NCBI GenBank assembly: GCA_945874145.1 | Contig: CAMCFN010000010.1 | Location: 1 to 64,000 of the forward strand | Origin: Akkermansia muciniphila | GTDB lineage: Bacteria; Verrucomicrobiota; Verrucomicrobiia; Limisphaerales; SXTU01 | DNA: 64,000 nucleotides | Direction of reading: 5' to 3' | Shown: positions 7,791 to 17,784 of the stretch, one piece after another | Position numbering within the stretch: the stretch's first letter is position 1 | How the letters are laid out: every line of letters begins with the position of its first letter | The notes under the pieces: model-generated | The model's database searches: none | The model's input: the letters and a program-made list of their open reading frames with translations, nothing else | Told to the model about the DNA's origin: nothing | Program-made: the position numbers and the translations under genes

Positions 7791-9488
7791 ATGGCTGAAC
7801 CGTCCCAAAATGCGCCGACCGTGGCGGAGGAATTCCTCGTGGAAACCCGAGCATTTTGGGCGCGGCTGCCGGAGAAGCCGCTCTTCTTCGCCCTGCTCGG
7901 CGCTTGGGTGGCGTTGTTTCACTTCCTCGGCCATTGCTCGTTCAACTTCACGGACAAACCTTCGCTCTTCGCGTGGATGTGGGGGGCTTGGAGCGCGGCC
8001 TTGCTGGAGGCGGAACACGGCAAGCTCGTGCCCCTCGTCGTGCTGGGCTTGCTCTGGTTGCGGCGGAACGAACTGCTCGCCGCCCCCACGCGCCGGTGGC
8101 TGCCGGCGCTGGGCGGGCTGGGGCTGATGTTGGCGCTGCATGTGGCCGCCTTCACCGTGCAGCAACCGCGGCTCTCCATGGTGGCGCTGGCAGGCGGAGC
8201 CTGGTGCCTAGTGGGCCTGGTCTGGGGACCCGCGTGGCTGCGCCAGACGTTTTTTCCATTCCTGCTGCTGGGGTTCTGCGTGCCGCTGGAATCGCTGGGC
8301 GAAGGGCTTTTGTTCCAACTGCGGTTGCTGGTCACCAAGCTTTCCGTCGGGATCGGACACGACTTGCTGGGTCTCGATGTGCTGCGGGATGGCACGCGCA
8401 TCTTCAACTCGGCCCGCACCTTCAACTACGACGTCGCCCCGGCGTGCAGCGGCATCCGCAGCCTGACCTCGCTGCTGGCAGTGACGACGATTTATGGCTA
8501 TGTCGCGTTCCGCCAGCCGTGGAAACGCATCGTGATGATTCTGCTCGCCGTGCCGTTGGCCGTGGCGGGCAATGTCGCACGCATCACGACCGTCATCGTG
8601 CTGGCCGAGGCTTTTGGCCAGCACGTCGGCGCGGCGGCGGAAACGAACCTCGGCTACGTGACCTTTGGCGTGGCCATCGGCCTGATGTTCCTCGCCGGCT
8701 GGTTGCTGCGGGAACCACCCGCGCCGGCTGGCTCAACTCCGGCGTTGACGCCCCCTGCTCCGTCTGCGCATCTGACAAAATCATGGTTGAGCGCGCCGTT
8801 GGTGGGCGGGCTCCTGCTGATGGCGGTGGCCGCCGGGATGATTCACCACTTGCAGTCCCGGCAAACGCTGGGCCGGCCCGGCGTGCTGGCCGAGCCCCAG
8901 CCGGATTCGCCGCGCTGGCGCATCCCCCTGCCGGAAACAGTCGCAGGCCTGACCTCCGAGGCGGTGCCGCCCGCGCCGGAGGAATTGAGCGGCTTGCCGG
9001 CAGACACGTCGTTCGGCAAGCGGCTGTATAAGCTGGCGGATGGAGCTCCGCTGCTGCTGCAAGTCGTGCTCATGGGCCGGGACCGCACGAGCCTGCACCA
9101 GCCGCAATACTGCCTGACCGGCCAGGGCTTCCTCATCGAGCACACCGAGGAAGTGCGCGTGCCCATTGCCCGACCGCAGCCCCAGGAAATCCCGGCGCTG
9201 AAGCTGACCGCCAGCAAGGTCTTCGAAACTCCAGGCGGACAACGCGTGCCCGTGCGCGGACTTTACGTGTATTGGTTTGTGGCGGATGGAGCGGTCACGG
9301 CGCACCGGTTGCAGCGGCTTTGGTGGATGGCGCGGGAACTCCTGCGCACCGGCACGCTGCAACGCTGGGCTTACGTCTCCTGTTTCGCCCAATGCCAGCC
9401 GGGCGACGAGGAGCAGACTTTTGCGCGGGTGAAGGCGTTCCTGGCCGAGGCCGTGCCGGAGTTTCAACGCCCGCCCGTCGCGCCTTGA
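7791..9488 (+). CDS. Exosortase fused to EpsI-type C-terminal domain
   Basis: Multi-TM; APACSGIRSLTSLLA (Cys), GNVARI (Arg), GQH (His); C-terminal MGRDRTSLHQPQYCLTGQGF resembles EpsI. Confidence 0.85.
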   Translation: MAEPSQNAPTVAEEFLVETRAFWARLPEKPLFFALLGAWVALFHFLGHCSFNFTDKPSLFAWMWGAWSAALLEAEHGKLVPLVVLGLLWLRRNELLAAPTRRWLPALGGLGLMLALHVAAFTVQQPRLSMVALAGGAWCLVGLVWGPAWLRQTFFPFLLLGFCVPLESLGEGLLFQLRLLVTKLSVGIGHDLLGLDVLRDGTRIFNSARTFNYDVAPACSGIRSLTSLLAVTTIYGYVAFRQPWKRIVMILLAVPLAVAGNVARITTVIVLAEAFGQHVGAAAETNLGYVTFGVAIGLMFLAGWLLREPPAPAGSTPALTPPAPSAHLTKSWLSAPLVGGLLLMAVAAGMIHHLQSRQTLGRPGVLAEPQPDSPRWRIPLPETVAGLTSEAVPPAPEELSGLPADTSFGKRLYKLADGAPLLLQVVLMGRDRTSLHQPQYCLTGQGFLIEHTEEVRVPIARPQPQEIPALKLTASKVFETPGGQRVPVRGLYVYWFVADGAVTAHRLQRLWWMARELLRTGTLQRWAYVSCFAQCQPGDEEQTFARVKAFLAEAVPEFQRPPVAP

Positions 9489-9503
9489 AGCAACGGAAGA
9501 ACC

Positions 9504-10646
9504 TCACGCCCGCCCTGACAGCTCCGCATACGCCCGGTTGATGCGTTTGCTTTGATCCTCCGCCTCCGCCTGTTCGCTCGGGCTCAAGCCCGCCACGCGA
9601 TCTGGATGGTGTTCCTTCATCAGGCGACGATAGGCCTGCTTGATCTCCGCCCGGGAGGCGTCAGGGGCGACGCCCAGCACGGCGTGGCTACCCGCCGGGC
9701 GAACGAGGTCCATCAGCGGGACGCCGTGCGAATCACCCGCGCGATGCTCCACATGCACCCGGCCCTGCGCATCCGTCCACGTGCGATACGGCGCGCCGCA
9801 CAAGGGACAATGGAACTGCACGCCACCGCGCAAATTGCGGAGCCGGAACTTGCGCCGGCACTCGACACAACGGAAGGACGGCGGCTTGGCCGAGCGCGCA
9901 CCCAGTGGCGGCGCTGGTTCGGCGGCGGGTTGTGGTTCAGCCGGCATCGCGGGAGCATCTGCCCGACGGGCGGCAAGCCGCAGTTGACGGCGCAACTCGC
10001 TGCTCAAGCTGACGCCGGGCGGGTGGGATTCCAGCAGCAACACCCCGGGAAGCAACCGCAATTCCGTCAGCGCCTCGGCCAGATCCACGCCCGGCAGCCG
10101 TCCGGCCAGTTCCGTAAGCGCCACCCGGGCAGGATACTCATTCAGCACCATGAGCACCCGCGCGGCCCGCGCAAAGTCCATCCGCTGCCATTCTCGCGCC
10201 CGTCGGCCAGCCTCAAGTCCGGCGAGCCAGAGGCGCGGTCCGAGGTAGAGCACTTCCGCGAAAATGCCGGCCACGGCCCGCAACACGGGCAGCACTTGGA
10301 GGCTGTCACGCCAGTCCAGTTCGCCCGTCGTGGGAAACGCCTCGTGGTCGCTGCGTGCATTTCCCGCAAACAGCAGGAAAAGCACTCCACCCGCCAGCAG
10401 CAGGAACAGCGGGAGTTGAAACGCCACATCCAAGCTGCGCTCCAGAACCGCGCCCACGCCCTCGGCCAGTTGCATCATCCCCGCCAGTAGCACCGCCGCC
10501 AGGCCGCCTGAACTCAGCAACAGCAGGCCTCCACCGGCACCCAATCGGAACATCGCCCGCCGGAGTTCACCGTGTCGTTCTTCGGCCGCCCGCTGCCGCA
10601 GCCATGCGTTCATGTTCTGCGCGTCCACAAGCGCGAAGGAACGCAT
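9504..10646 (-). CDS. DnaJ-domain protein with N-terminal membrane segment and zinc-ribbon-like motif
   Basis: C-terminal J domain HAVLGVAPDASRAEIKQAYRRLMKEHHPDRV (HPD); FRCVECRRKFRLRNLRGGVQFHCPLCGAPY Cys4 ribbon; hydrophobic N-terminal half. Confidence 0.75.
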   Translation of the reverse strand: MRSFALVDAQNMNAWLRQRAAEERHGELRRAMFRLGAGGGLLLLSSGGLAAVLLAGMMQLAEGVGAVLERSLDVAFQLPLFLLLAGGVLFLLFAGNARSDHEAFPTTGELDWRDSLQVLPVLRAVAGIFAEVLYLGPRLWLAGLEAGRRAREWQRMDFARAARVLMVLNEYPARVALTELAGRLPGVDLAEALTELRLLPGVLLLESHPPGVSLSSELRRQLRLAARRADAPAMPAEPQPAAEPAPPLGARSAKPPSFRCVECRRKFRLRNLRGGVQFHCPLCGAPYRTWTDAQGRVHVEHRAGDSHGVPLMDLVRPAGSHAVLGVAPDASRAEIKQAYRRLMKEHHPDRVAGLSPSEQAEAEDQSKRINRAYAELSGRA

Positions 10647-10723
10647 AACCCGTGCCGAACGAAATGATCGCGGACAACTCCTTGAAGCCCAGAAGCAGGG
10701 GCTCAACCAGCTTCCACGGAGAA

Positions 10724-12004
10724 TTAAACCGCCGCGTTGCCAGCCATCGTCCGCGGCAACATGCCCTGCGAGTCAAAGACCAGCGGTCGCGGCTCGGTGA
10801 TAATCTCCAAATCACTTCGCCCGCGCGCGAGCGGCAGGAAAGCTTCTCCGCACTCGACTTCCTCCACATGCAACGTGTTCTGAATCCACAGCAGCTTGGC
10901 GTGCGGCGGCTCGGTCAGGCCGATGGTGGAGAGCGCCACATCGAGCAGTTCGAGGTCGGTGTCGTAGTGCGGCGGAATCATCGCCACCTGCGGGTAGCAG
11001 GCAGTGGCGACGTTGATATAGGTGACGCGCTTGTCCATCGCCTCGACCACGCGCGTCAGGCAATACTCGGACTTGCCCAGCCCCGTCGCGTTGCCGTGCG
11101 TCTGCTCGGTGAGGCTGCGGATGGCGATCTTCTTGATCTTCGGGAACTCATGCTCCTCGGTCCAGTGCTCGTAGCGCTTGCGGCCGATGACATTCGTGTC
11201 CATGCCGCAGCCGGAAATCTCCTTGCCGATCTCGTCCACGAGCAGCAGGTCAGCATGATCAAAGGGCAGACGCGGAAGCCACTTCCGGGCGAGCGCGAGC
11301 AGTTCCTTGTCCTGCGCCTCCAGCTCATGCGGCAGCACGGCACGGATCAAGCCAGTCTCGTCGTAGGCGTTCTCCACGATGCCGAGGCCGGCGAGAATGC
11401 GCCCCTTCTCAATGACGCGCCGCCCCACGCTCTTCACGATGGCGTCGAACGAATGGTCCACGAACGCGCGGTGGTAAATCTTGGCGCCCTCGTGCTTGCC
11501 CAGGCCAATGAGCAGCATCTTCATCAAGCCGCTCTGGTGATCGCCGAAAAGTTCCGTGTGCGGCTTCACGCGGCCCACGACCACGACATGGTCGGCCGCC
11601 AGCGCATCGCGTCCAAAGTGGACGGGAATGCCCTCCGCCGTGCGATCGAGCACAACAGTCTCCATGCTGGTGCGGACGGGGCAACCGCAAAACGCCTCGG
11701 TGACGCCGTAGTTGCGGAGAATTTCCCGCTGGCCGTCCGGCGTGCCGCCGCCGTGACTGCCCATCGCGGCAACGATGAACGGCTGCGCTCCGGCGGCGCG
11801 GAAGAAATCCACCGTGGCCTTGAGGATGACCGCGATGTTCGTGATGCCCCGGCTGCCGGCGGTGATGGCAACGGTTTGGCCGGGCTGCACGTGCCTCGCG
11901 ACACCGATGCGGGTCAGTTCAGCATGGACCGCAGCCGCCACGTCCGGGACCACCGTGCGGGCAAACTTTTGGCGGACGCGAAAAACCTTGGGGTAGCCGC
12001 TCAT
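10724..12004 (-). CDS. Lactate racemase (LarA/DUF2088)-like domain protein
   Basis: VVVGRVKPHTELFGDHQSGLMKMLLIGLGKHEGAKIYH; ITAGSRGITNIAVIL; AMGSHGGGT. Confidence 0.7.
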   Translation of the reverse strand: MSGYPKVFRVRQKFARTVVPDVAAAVHAELTRIGVARHVQPGQTVAITAGSRGITNIAVILKATVDFFRAAGAQPFIVAAMGSHGGGTPDGQREILRNYGVTEAFCGCPVRTSMETVVLDRTAEGIPVHFGRDALAADHVVVVGRVKPHTELFGDHQSGLMKMLLIGLGKHEGAKIYHRAFVDHSFDAIVKSVGRRVIEKGRILAGLGIVENAYDETGLIRAVLPHELEAQDKELLALARKWLPRLPFDHADLLLVDEIGKEISGCGMDTNVIGRKRYEHWTEEHEFPKIKKIAIRSLTEQTHGNATGLGKSEYCLTRVVEAMDKRVTYINVATACYPQVAMIPPHYDTDLELLDVALSTIGLTEPPHAKLLWIQNTLHVEEVECGEAFLPLARGRSDLEIITEPRPLVFDSQGMLPRTMAGNAAV

Positions 12005-12020
12005 AAACTGGCACGCAGCA

Positions 12021-13808
12021 CTAGTGAGCTCCCCCGAACAAATCGGGCGCAGCCTGCGCGACCAGCGCCTGGGAGCGGACGAGAATCTCCGCCGAGGATT
12101 CGCAAGCCAGCGCGAAGTCCGCCAGTTCGCGGCAATCCGCCAGTTTCAACCGCCGGATGATGTATTTGATGGGCGGCACCAAGGGCGGCGTGGTGCTGAG
12201 TTCATCCACGCCGAGGCCGAGCAGTAGCGGGACCATCGCGGGGTCCGTGGCCATCTCGCCGCACACGCCCACCCAGATGCCGTGGCGATGGGCGGCCTCA
12301 ACGGTGAGCTTGATGAGCTTGAGCACCGCCGGATGCGTGGGATCGTAGAGATACGCGATCTTCTCGTTCAACCGGTCCACCGCCAGCGTGTATTGGATCA
12401 GGTCGTTGGTGCCGATGCTGAAGAACTTCACGCGCTTGGCGAGCGAGTCGGCGATCATCACCGCTGAAGGGATCTCGATCATCGCCCCGATCTCAATGTT
12501 CTCGTCGAACGGGACGCCCGCGCTGCGCAACTCGGCCTTGCACTGTTCCACCAGCTCGTTGGATTGCGTCAACTCCTCCAGGCCGGAGATCATCGGATAC
12601 ATGATCTTCACATTGCCCTCGGCACTGGCGCGGAGAATGGCCCGCAGTTGGGCGCGGAAGATGGCGGACTCCTGAAGGCAGTAGCGGATAGCCCGCCAGC
12701 CCAGGAAGGGGTTCATCTCCGCCGTGTCCTGCGGGATGCTCGCGGTGTTGGGCAGCTTGTCGCCGCCCAAATCGAGCGTGCGGATGATGACCGGCTGCGG
12801 GTTGAGCTCCGCCGCGACCTGCCGGTAGGCCTGATACTGCTCCTCCTCACTGGGGAGCGTGCTGCGGTTCAGGAAGAGAAACTCGGTGCGGAAGAGGCCG
12901 ACGCCCTCGCCTCCGGCGATCTTGACCTCGGCGGCGTCTGAAGCCTCCTCAACATTGGCCGAAAGAGTTATCTGCGCGCCATCGAGCGTGACTGCGGGCT
13001 GATCGTGAATCTCCTGTAGCCGCTGCTCAAAGCTTTTCTGCCGGCGCTCAATCTGACCGTATTCGAAGAGGGTCTGATCGGTCGGGCTGAGAATAATCAG
13101 CCCGTTGAAGCCATCGAGCAGCACGCTCTGGCCGGTGTGCAACTGCTGGCTGGCCGTCTGAAGACCGACCACTGCGGGAATGCGCAAGGACCGCGCCATG
13201 ATCGCCGTGTGCGAGGTCTTGCCCCCGACGTCGGTGCCAAAACCCAGCACCATCTTCTTGTCGAGCCGCGCGGTGATGGAAGGGGCAAGATCGTGCGCGA
13301 TGACGATGCACGGCTCCTTGAGATGCGCCAGATCCACCGCCTCATGGTGGTCGAGAATGTTGTTCACCACCCGTGTGGCGACATCCCGCAGATCCGCCAC
13401 GCGCTCGCGCAGGTAATCATCAGGCAACGCCTCCAAGGTCCGGGCGAAACGTTCGGCAACGGTGTGAAAAGCCCATTCCGCCGTGACCCGTTCATCGGCG
13501 ATCATGCGGGCCACCCCTTCGAGGAGCGTCGGGTCATCCAGCACCAGCAGATGGGCGTCGAAAATGCTGGCGTCCTTGGCCCCCATCGCGTGCGTGACCT
13601 GCTGCTGGATTTCCAGCAACTGCTGACGGGTAGCCAGCAGGCCCTGCTCCAAGCGTTCAAGCTGCCGGGGCAGATCGGCTTCGGCGATTTCCTGCCGGCC
13701 TACCTGAACGCGGGACAACCCCAAAAGCAGCACCTTGCCGACGCAGATGCCGGTGGAAACGGGAATGCCGCGGAGAATTGTCTCACCCGTGGCGGCGCGC
13801 TGTGGCAT
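12021..13808 (-). CDS. ptsI: Phosphoenolpyruvate-protein phosphotransferase (PTS enzyme I)
   Basis: 595 aa; GKTSHTAIMARSLRIPAVVG (phospho-His region); GVGLFRTEFLFL; IGTNDLIQYTLAVDR; GVCGEMA. Confidence 0.9.
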   Translation of the reverse strand: MPQRAATGETILRGIPVSTGICVGKVLLLGLSRVQVGRQEIAEADLPRQLERLEQGLLATRQQLLEIQQQVTHAMGAKDASIFDAHLLVLDDPTLLEGVARMIADERVTAEWAFHTVAERFARTLEALPDDYLRERVADLRDVATRVVNNILDHHEAVDLAHLKEPCIVIAHDLAPSITARLDKKMVLGFGTDVGGKTSHTAIMARSLRIPAVVGLQTASQQLHTGQSVLLDGFNGLIILSPTDQTLFEYGQIERRQKSFEQRLQEIHDQPAVTLDGAQITLSANVEEASDAAEVKIAGGEGVGLFRTEFLFLNRSTLPSEEEQYQAYRQVAAELNPQPVIIRTLDLGGDKLPNTASIPQDTAEMNPFLGWRAIRYCLQESAIFRAQLRAILRASAEGNVKIMYPMISGLEELTQSNELVEQCKAELRSAGVPFDENIEIGAMIEIPSAVMIADSLAKRVKFFSIGTNDLIQYTLAVDRLNEKIAYLYDPTHPAVLKLIKLTVEAAHRHGIWVGVCGEMATDPAMVPLLLGLGVDELSTTPPLVPPIKYIIRRLKLADCRELADFALACESSAEILVRSQALVAQAAPDLFGGAH

Positions 13809-13878
13809 GCAGGTCAGATAGCCGACTCGGAGCCGTTTGGAAATTCAAAAGTCCGCAGTGGACGAGAAAGTTGCCGGG

Positions 13879-14688
13879 CTACTTGTTGCCGCCCTTGCCC
13901 TTCGCATTCTTCGCCTTGCTTTGCGCGCTTTGAAGCTGCTGGTTCTCCGTGGCCACCTTCTTCTGGGCCGCAGCCACTTCCTTCTTGTGCTTCTCCACCT
14001 CGGCCCGGGCAGTCTTGGCCTTTTCCCCCGCCGCGCGCTCCGCTTGGAGGGCGCTCTTAACCTCGGCGTCTTCCTCGACGGCTTTTTGCACCTGCCCCTG
14101 AATGACAGCCAACTGCTTGTTGGCTTCGGCGAGCTTGCCGCGCAGATCGCGGATTTGCGGATTGGCTTCAATACGCTCGCGCTCCAGCTCCACGGGCGTG
14201 CGGATGGTCTTGGAAAGCTCGGTGGTGAGCTGCTTCTTCTTGTCGTCGGACAGGGAGGGATCCTCGCGCACAGTCGCCAGCCGGGTCTTCGCCTGCTCGG
14301 CTTCCTTCACGGCTGCCTGATGTTCGGTGGTGGTGTGAATCTGCTTCGAAAGGGCGGCATGCGCGGATTCCAGTCCGCGCGCCGTTGCGTCGCGCTGCCC
14401 CAGGGCGACGGGCAGGCCAAGTTTTTTACCATGTTCCGCAAGGGCAGCCTGCCGGGCTTGCTGGACCTTGGCGGCGGCGGTCTTACGGGCAGCTTCGGCC
14501 TTGTCGACCTCCCGCTCGGCCTTGTCGAGATCCTGGTTTTCGTCCTTCAGCTTCGCCTTGGCGTCATCGAATTCTTTCCTCGCCTGCGTGGGGGACACGC
14601 TCTTGCTTTTGCCCTGGCTCTGCGCGTCGGCGGAAGGCAGGGCGCAGAACAGCAGGCACCCGGTGGCGAGCAGCGCAAGTTTGTTCAT
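13879..14688 (-). CDS. Secreted coiled-coil protein of unknown function
   Basis: Signal peptide MNKLALLATGCLLFCALPSADA, then Lys/Glu/Ala/Gln-rich heptad-like sequence. Confidence 0.65.
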   Translation of the reverse strand: MNKLALLATGCLLFCALPSADAQSQGKSKSVSPTQARKEFDDAKAKLKDENQDLDKAEREVDKAEAARKTAAAKVQQARQAALAEHGKKLGLPVALGQRDATARGLESAHAALSKQIHTTTEHQAAVKEAEQAKTRLATVREDPSLSDDKKKQLTTELSKTIRTPVELERERIEANPQIRDLRGKLAEANKQLAVIQGQVQKAVEEDAEVKSALQAERAAGEKAKTARAEVEKHKKEVAAAQKKVATENQQLQSAQSKAKNAKGKGGNK

Positions 14689-14733
14689 GTGGATGACATG
14701 GACGGTTTGAGCCTTGGCGGCGTTACGGGACGT

Positions 14734-15204
14734 TCAAGCCACCTGTCGGCCGCCATCCCAAACGCAAGGAGATAGTCCCCGGCCCTTCCGAATCGAAGCC
14801 CATGGCTCCTGGGTGCCGACATCCACCGGGTCAGGATCTCCAGCTTGGGCTGCCGGCAAAACAGCGGGGGAAAGAATGGCGAGGAAGACGAGCGGTTCCG
14901 CGTGAGGATTATAGGTGGCGTGAATTGTGCCCGGCGGAATGTGCGCCATCTCGCCAGTGCTGAGAATCCGGCAGTCCTCCCCAACCCACTGCTCGGCGCG
15001 TCCGTAGAGGACGTAAATGATTTCCTCACGATGCGGGTGATAGTGGAACGGATGGCAATAGCCCGGGGCCATGTTCGCGCGCACCAGCAGCAAGTCCTTC
15101 GCGGCGACGATGTCCGGGCGGCACAACCACTCGTTGTTGGTCCAGACGTTGGGTTCGCGGAGGGCGTCCGCGATTTGCACAAAGCGGCGGTCGGATGGAC
15201 TCAT
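14734..15204 (-). CDS. Cupin domain-containing protein
   Basis: ANMAPGYCHPFHYHPHREEIIYVLYGRAEQWVG...HIPPGTIHATYNPHAEPL. Confidence 0.8.
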   Translation of the reverse strand: MSPSDRRFVQIADALREPNVWTNNEWLCRPDIVAAKDLLLVRANMAPGYCHPFHYHPHREEIIYVLYGRAEQWVGEDCRILSTGEMAHIPPGTIHATYNPHAEPLVFLAILSPAVLPAAQAGDPDPVDVGTQEPWASIRKGRGLSPCVWDGGRQVA

Positions 15205-15707
15205 GGTTGTTTGCTGGTTTGTTCGGCTTGCAGGGCTTCCCGCATGGCTTGCACATCACGTCGGTCCTTTTCGCGCCAAGAATCCTGCTTGAGAAGGATC
15301 AAACCATCCGGCCCCAGATACGGGATGTGGACTCCTGCGGACTCGAAAAAACGCAACGCCTGGCGAAAGCCTTCGAGCGTGTGCCCGCGCATCTGCACAA
15401 AGATGTCGAGGTCGAACTCCTGTTCGCCAATGCGCACGGAGCCTTCCTGCGCGGGAAAATCATCCGGCGTCAACTCGCGCGCCCAGCCTTCACCCCATTC
15501 CTTCAACACAGCCAGCATTCGTTCCAAGTTGGCGCGCTCCGGGTTCACGAGGATGTCCACATCCTCCGTGACCCGCACATAACCGTTCAAAACGACCGCC
15601 AGGCCGCCGACCACGCAGAAGTCCACGTTACTTCGCGTGAGGGCGGCCAACAGCCTTTCGAACCGGGAAATAATCGCCCTCGGCTCCGACTCGGATTCGT
15701 TTGCCAT
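15201..15707 (-). CDS. Nucleotidyltransferase-like (DUF6036 type) protein
   Basis: VDFCVVGGLAVVLNGYVRVTEDVDILVNPE GG..D.D-type NTase motif; internal ATG of listed ORF 15201..15818. Confidence 0.7.
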   Translation of the reverse strand: MANESESEPRAIISRFERLLAALTRSNVDFCVVGGLAVVLNGYVRVTEDVDILVNPERANLERMLAVLKEWGEGWARELTPDDFPAQEGSVRIGEQEFDLDIFVQMRGHTLEGFRQALRFFESAGVHIPYLGPDGLILLKQDSWREKDRRDVQAMREALQAEQTSKQP

Positions 15708-15879
15708 TGAAATACGTGCGGACGAAGCCCGCCATGTCCTCCACCAAGGCCAGGTTCTCCGAAGCGGAGCGTGACCGGCCCACGACCTTGCGCGGAACGA
15801 ATTCGCCCGTTTCTCCAAGGATGCGGTTGGTGTTCAAGGTCTTACTGTTACCGGCCCCGGCAAGGCCGGTCAACCGGGC

Positions 15880-16767
15880 TTACTTTTTCTTCCCAAACTT
15901 CTTGGCCGCCGGGGCCTTCAGCTTCTTGAAGTCGCGCGTCAGGTTGGTGAGCGACGCCTCAACTCCCATGCGTTCCAAGCTGCTCGCGCCGACGAAGCCG
16001 ACGGCGTCGGTGCCTTGCATCACGCGGCTCGCGTCCTCGGGCGTGTTGATGGGGCCGCCGTGGCAGAGGAAGAAGATGTCCTTCCGCACGCGGCTGGCGG
16101 CATCAATGATCTCCTGCGTGCGCTTGAGGGTGAAGTCCCAAGTCACGACCGCCTTGGTCACGCCAATGCTGCCGCCCACCGTCGTGCCAACATGCGCGAT
16201 GATCGCGTCGGCACCGGCCTTCGCCATCTCGACCGCCTCCTCAGGCGTGGCGACATAGACAATGCTGAAAAGGTCCATCTTCCGAGCGAGCGCAATCATC
16301 TCGAACTCCTTCTGCACGCCCATGCCCGTCTCTTCGAGCACGCCGCGAAAGTGACCATCCACGATGGTGTGCGTCGGAAAATTGTTCACGCCGCTGAATC
16401 CCATCTCCTTCACCTTGCCGAGCCAATGCCACATGCGGCGGCGTGGATCCGTGGCGTGGACGCCGCAGATGACGGGGATTTCCTCCACGGTAGGCAGCAC
16501 CTCGTATTCGCCAATCTCCATCGCGATGGCGTTCGCATCGCCATAGGACATGAGGCCGCAAGTCGAGCCGTGGCCGCTCATGCGGAAGCGGCCGGAGTTG
16601 TAGATGATGAGGAGGTCCGCCCCGCCCTTCTCGATGAACTTCGCGCTGATGCCCGTGCCCGCGCCGGCGGCGATGATGGCGTCGCCCTTCTTGATGGTGC
16701 TCATCAAGCGGTCGCGGACTTCCTTGCGGGTATAGGGATTTCCTTTTCCGGTCCAGGGATTGGGCAT
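15880..16767 (-). CDS. Phosphoenolpyruvate hydrolase family (TIM-barrel, PF09370-type) protein
   Basis: GGADLLIIYNSGRFRMSGHGSTCGLMSYGDANAI...PVICGVHATDP...GVNNFPTHTIVDG...HVGTTVGGSIG...FFLCHGGPI; start MPNPWTGKGNP. Confidence 0.85.
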   Translation of the reverse strand: MPNPWTGKGNPYTRKEVRDRLMSTIKKGDAIIAAGAGTGISAKFIEKGGADLLIIYNSGRFRMSGHGSTCGLMSYGDANAIAMEIGEYEVLPTVEEIPVICGVHATDPRRRMWHWLGKVKEMGFSGVNNFPTHTIVDGHFRGVLEETGMGVQKEFEMIALARKMDLFSIVYVATPEEAVEMAKAGADAIIAHVGTTVGGSIGVTKAVVTWDFTLKRTQEIIDAASRVRKDIFFLCHGGPINTPEDASRVMQGTDAVGFVGASSLERMGVEASLTNLTRDFKKLKAPAAKKFGKKK

Positions 16768-16838
16768 GGTTCGATGTCGGTTAAAAATCTGTCGCGCTGT
16801 GCGAGTGTGCTGGTCATCGTATTGCCTGACCCGCCCGG

Positions 16839-17729
16839 TTGAAAATGGCAAAGACGCACGCCCAACTATCCGAAACGCACATCCTGGGCGCCCAGACACG
16901 CCAGTGGGTCGTGCGCGCAAACGCAGCCGACCAGCGTGGCTGGCTGCAAGCCGTGCCGGTCTGCCCCGCGCTTGTGCAGCATCAAATTGCCCACCTCGGC
17001 GTCTGCCATGCGGTTGCGCCCTATCGCGTCGTGCGCATGAAACAAAGCGGCACATACTTCCTCGCGTGCTTCGGTGGCAGCGGCCGGCTTCTGGTGGAAG
17101 GCCGCTGGCAGGTCTGCAATGCGGGCACTGCCTGCCTACTGCCGCCGCACATTCTCAACGCTTTTTATGCCGAACCCGGCGCCCCATGGGAATTTGTCTG
17201 GGTGCGCTACGAACAGCCGACCAACCAGCGCCCCATCGCCGGCGCGAGTTCGCCCGTGCTCGCGAAGTTCGACCCCGAGCCGGTGCGCCACGCGGTGCTG
17301 GGCCTGCACTACGAAGCGCAAGGCGCAGCGGTGCCCGCGCAGATGCAGCACTGGGCGGACTTGATCCACGCCTACGTGCTCCGCTTCGCGCGCCCGTGGC
17401 AGGTGGAGGACCGGCTCTGGCTCGTGTGGGAAGGCGTCGCCGCGCATCTCGACGAAGAGTGGACGCTGGAGCGCCTCGCCCGCCTCGCGCACATGAGCAC
17501 GGAGCATTTGCGCCGACTCTGCCACCGCCAGCTCGGCCGCAGCCCGATGCATCAAGTCATCTTCCTCCGCATGAGGCGCGCGGCGGACCTCCTCTCGACC
17601 ACAAACGACAAGGTGGAAACCATCGCCAACGCCGTCGGCTATCAAAACCCCTTCGTCTTCTCGAACACGTTCAAGAAGTGGACCGGCTGGCGGCCCTCGG
17701 AGTTCCCCGGGCGAGCGAAGGAGAAGTAG
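16839..17729 (+). CDS. AraC family transcriptional regulator
   Basis: C-terminal double HTH TLERLARLAHMSTEHLRRLCHRQLGRSPMHQVIFLRMRRAADLLSTTNDKVETIANAVGYQNPFVFSNTFKKWTGWRPSEF. Confidence 0.9.
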   Translation: MKMAKTHAQLSETHILGAQTRQWVVRANAADQRGWLQAVPVCPALVQHQIAHLGVCHAVAPYRVVRMKQSGTYFLACFGGSGRLLVEGRWQVCNAGTACLLPPHILNAFYAEPGAPWEFVWVRYEQPTNQRPIAGASSPVLAKFDPEPVRHAVLGLHYEAQGAAVPAQMQHWADLIHAYVLRFARPWQVEDRLWLVWEGVAAHLDEEWTLERLARLAHMSTEHLRRLCHRQLGRSPMHQVIFLRMRRAADLLSTTNDKVETIANAVGYQNPFVFSNTFKKWTGWRPSEFPGRAKEK

Positions 17730-17784
17730 CGAAGCTCCCGGAGGCATTGCCGGAAAAGCAAAGCTGCGTAGCAGCAGAACAAAA

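Noticed and set aside
10724-12004. Complete lactate racemase system
   Set aside because: Only a LarA-like protein is present; LarB, LarC and LarE maturation genes are not in the window.
10652-12160. 502-aa + strand ORF opposite the LarA-like gene
   Set aside because: No coherent motifs; shadow of the real minus-strand CDS.
15628-15873. 81-aa minus-strand ORF (MTGLAGAGNSKTLNTNRILGETGEFVPRK...)
   Set aside because: Reads plausibly but overlaps the nucleotidyltransferase start by about 80 bp and I cannot assign it to a family; kept unannotated.
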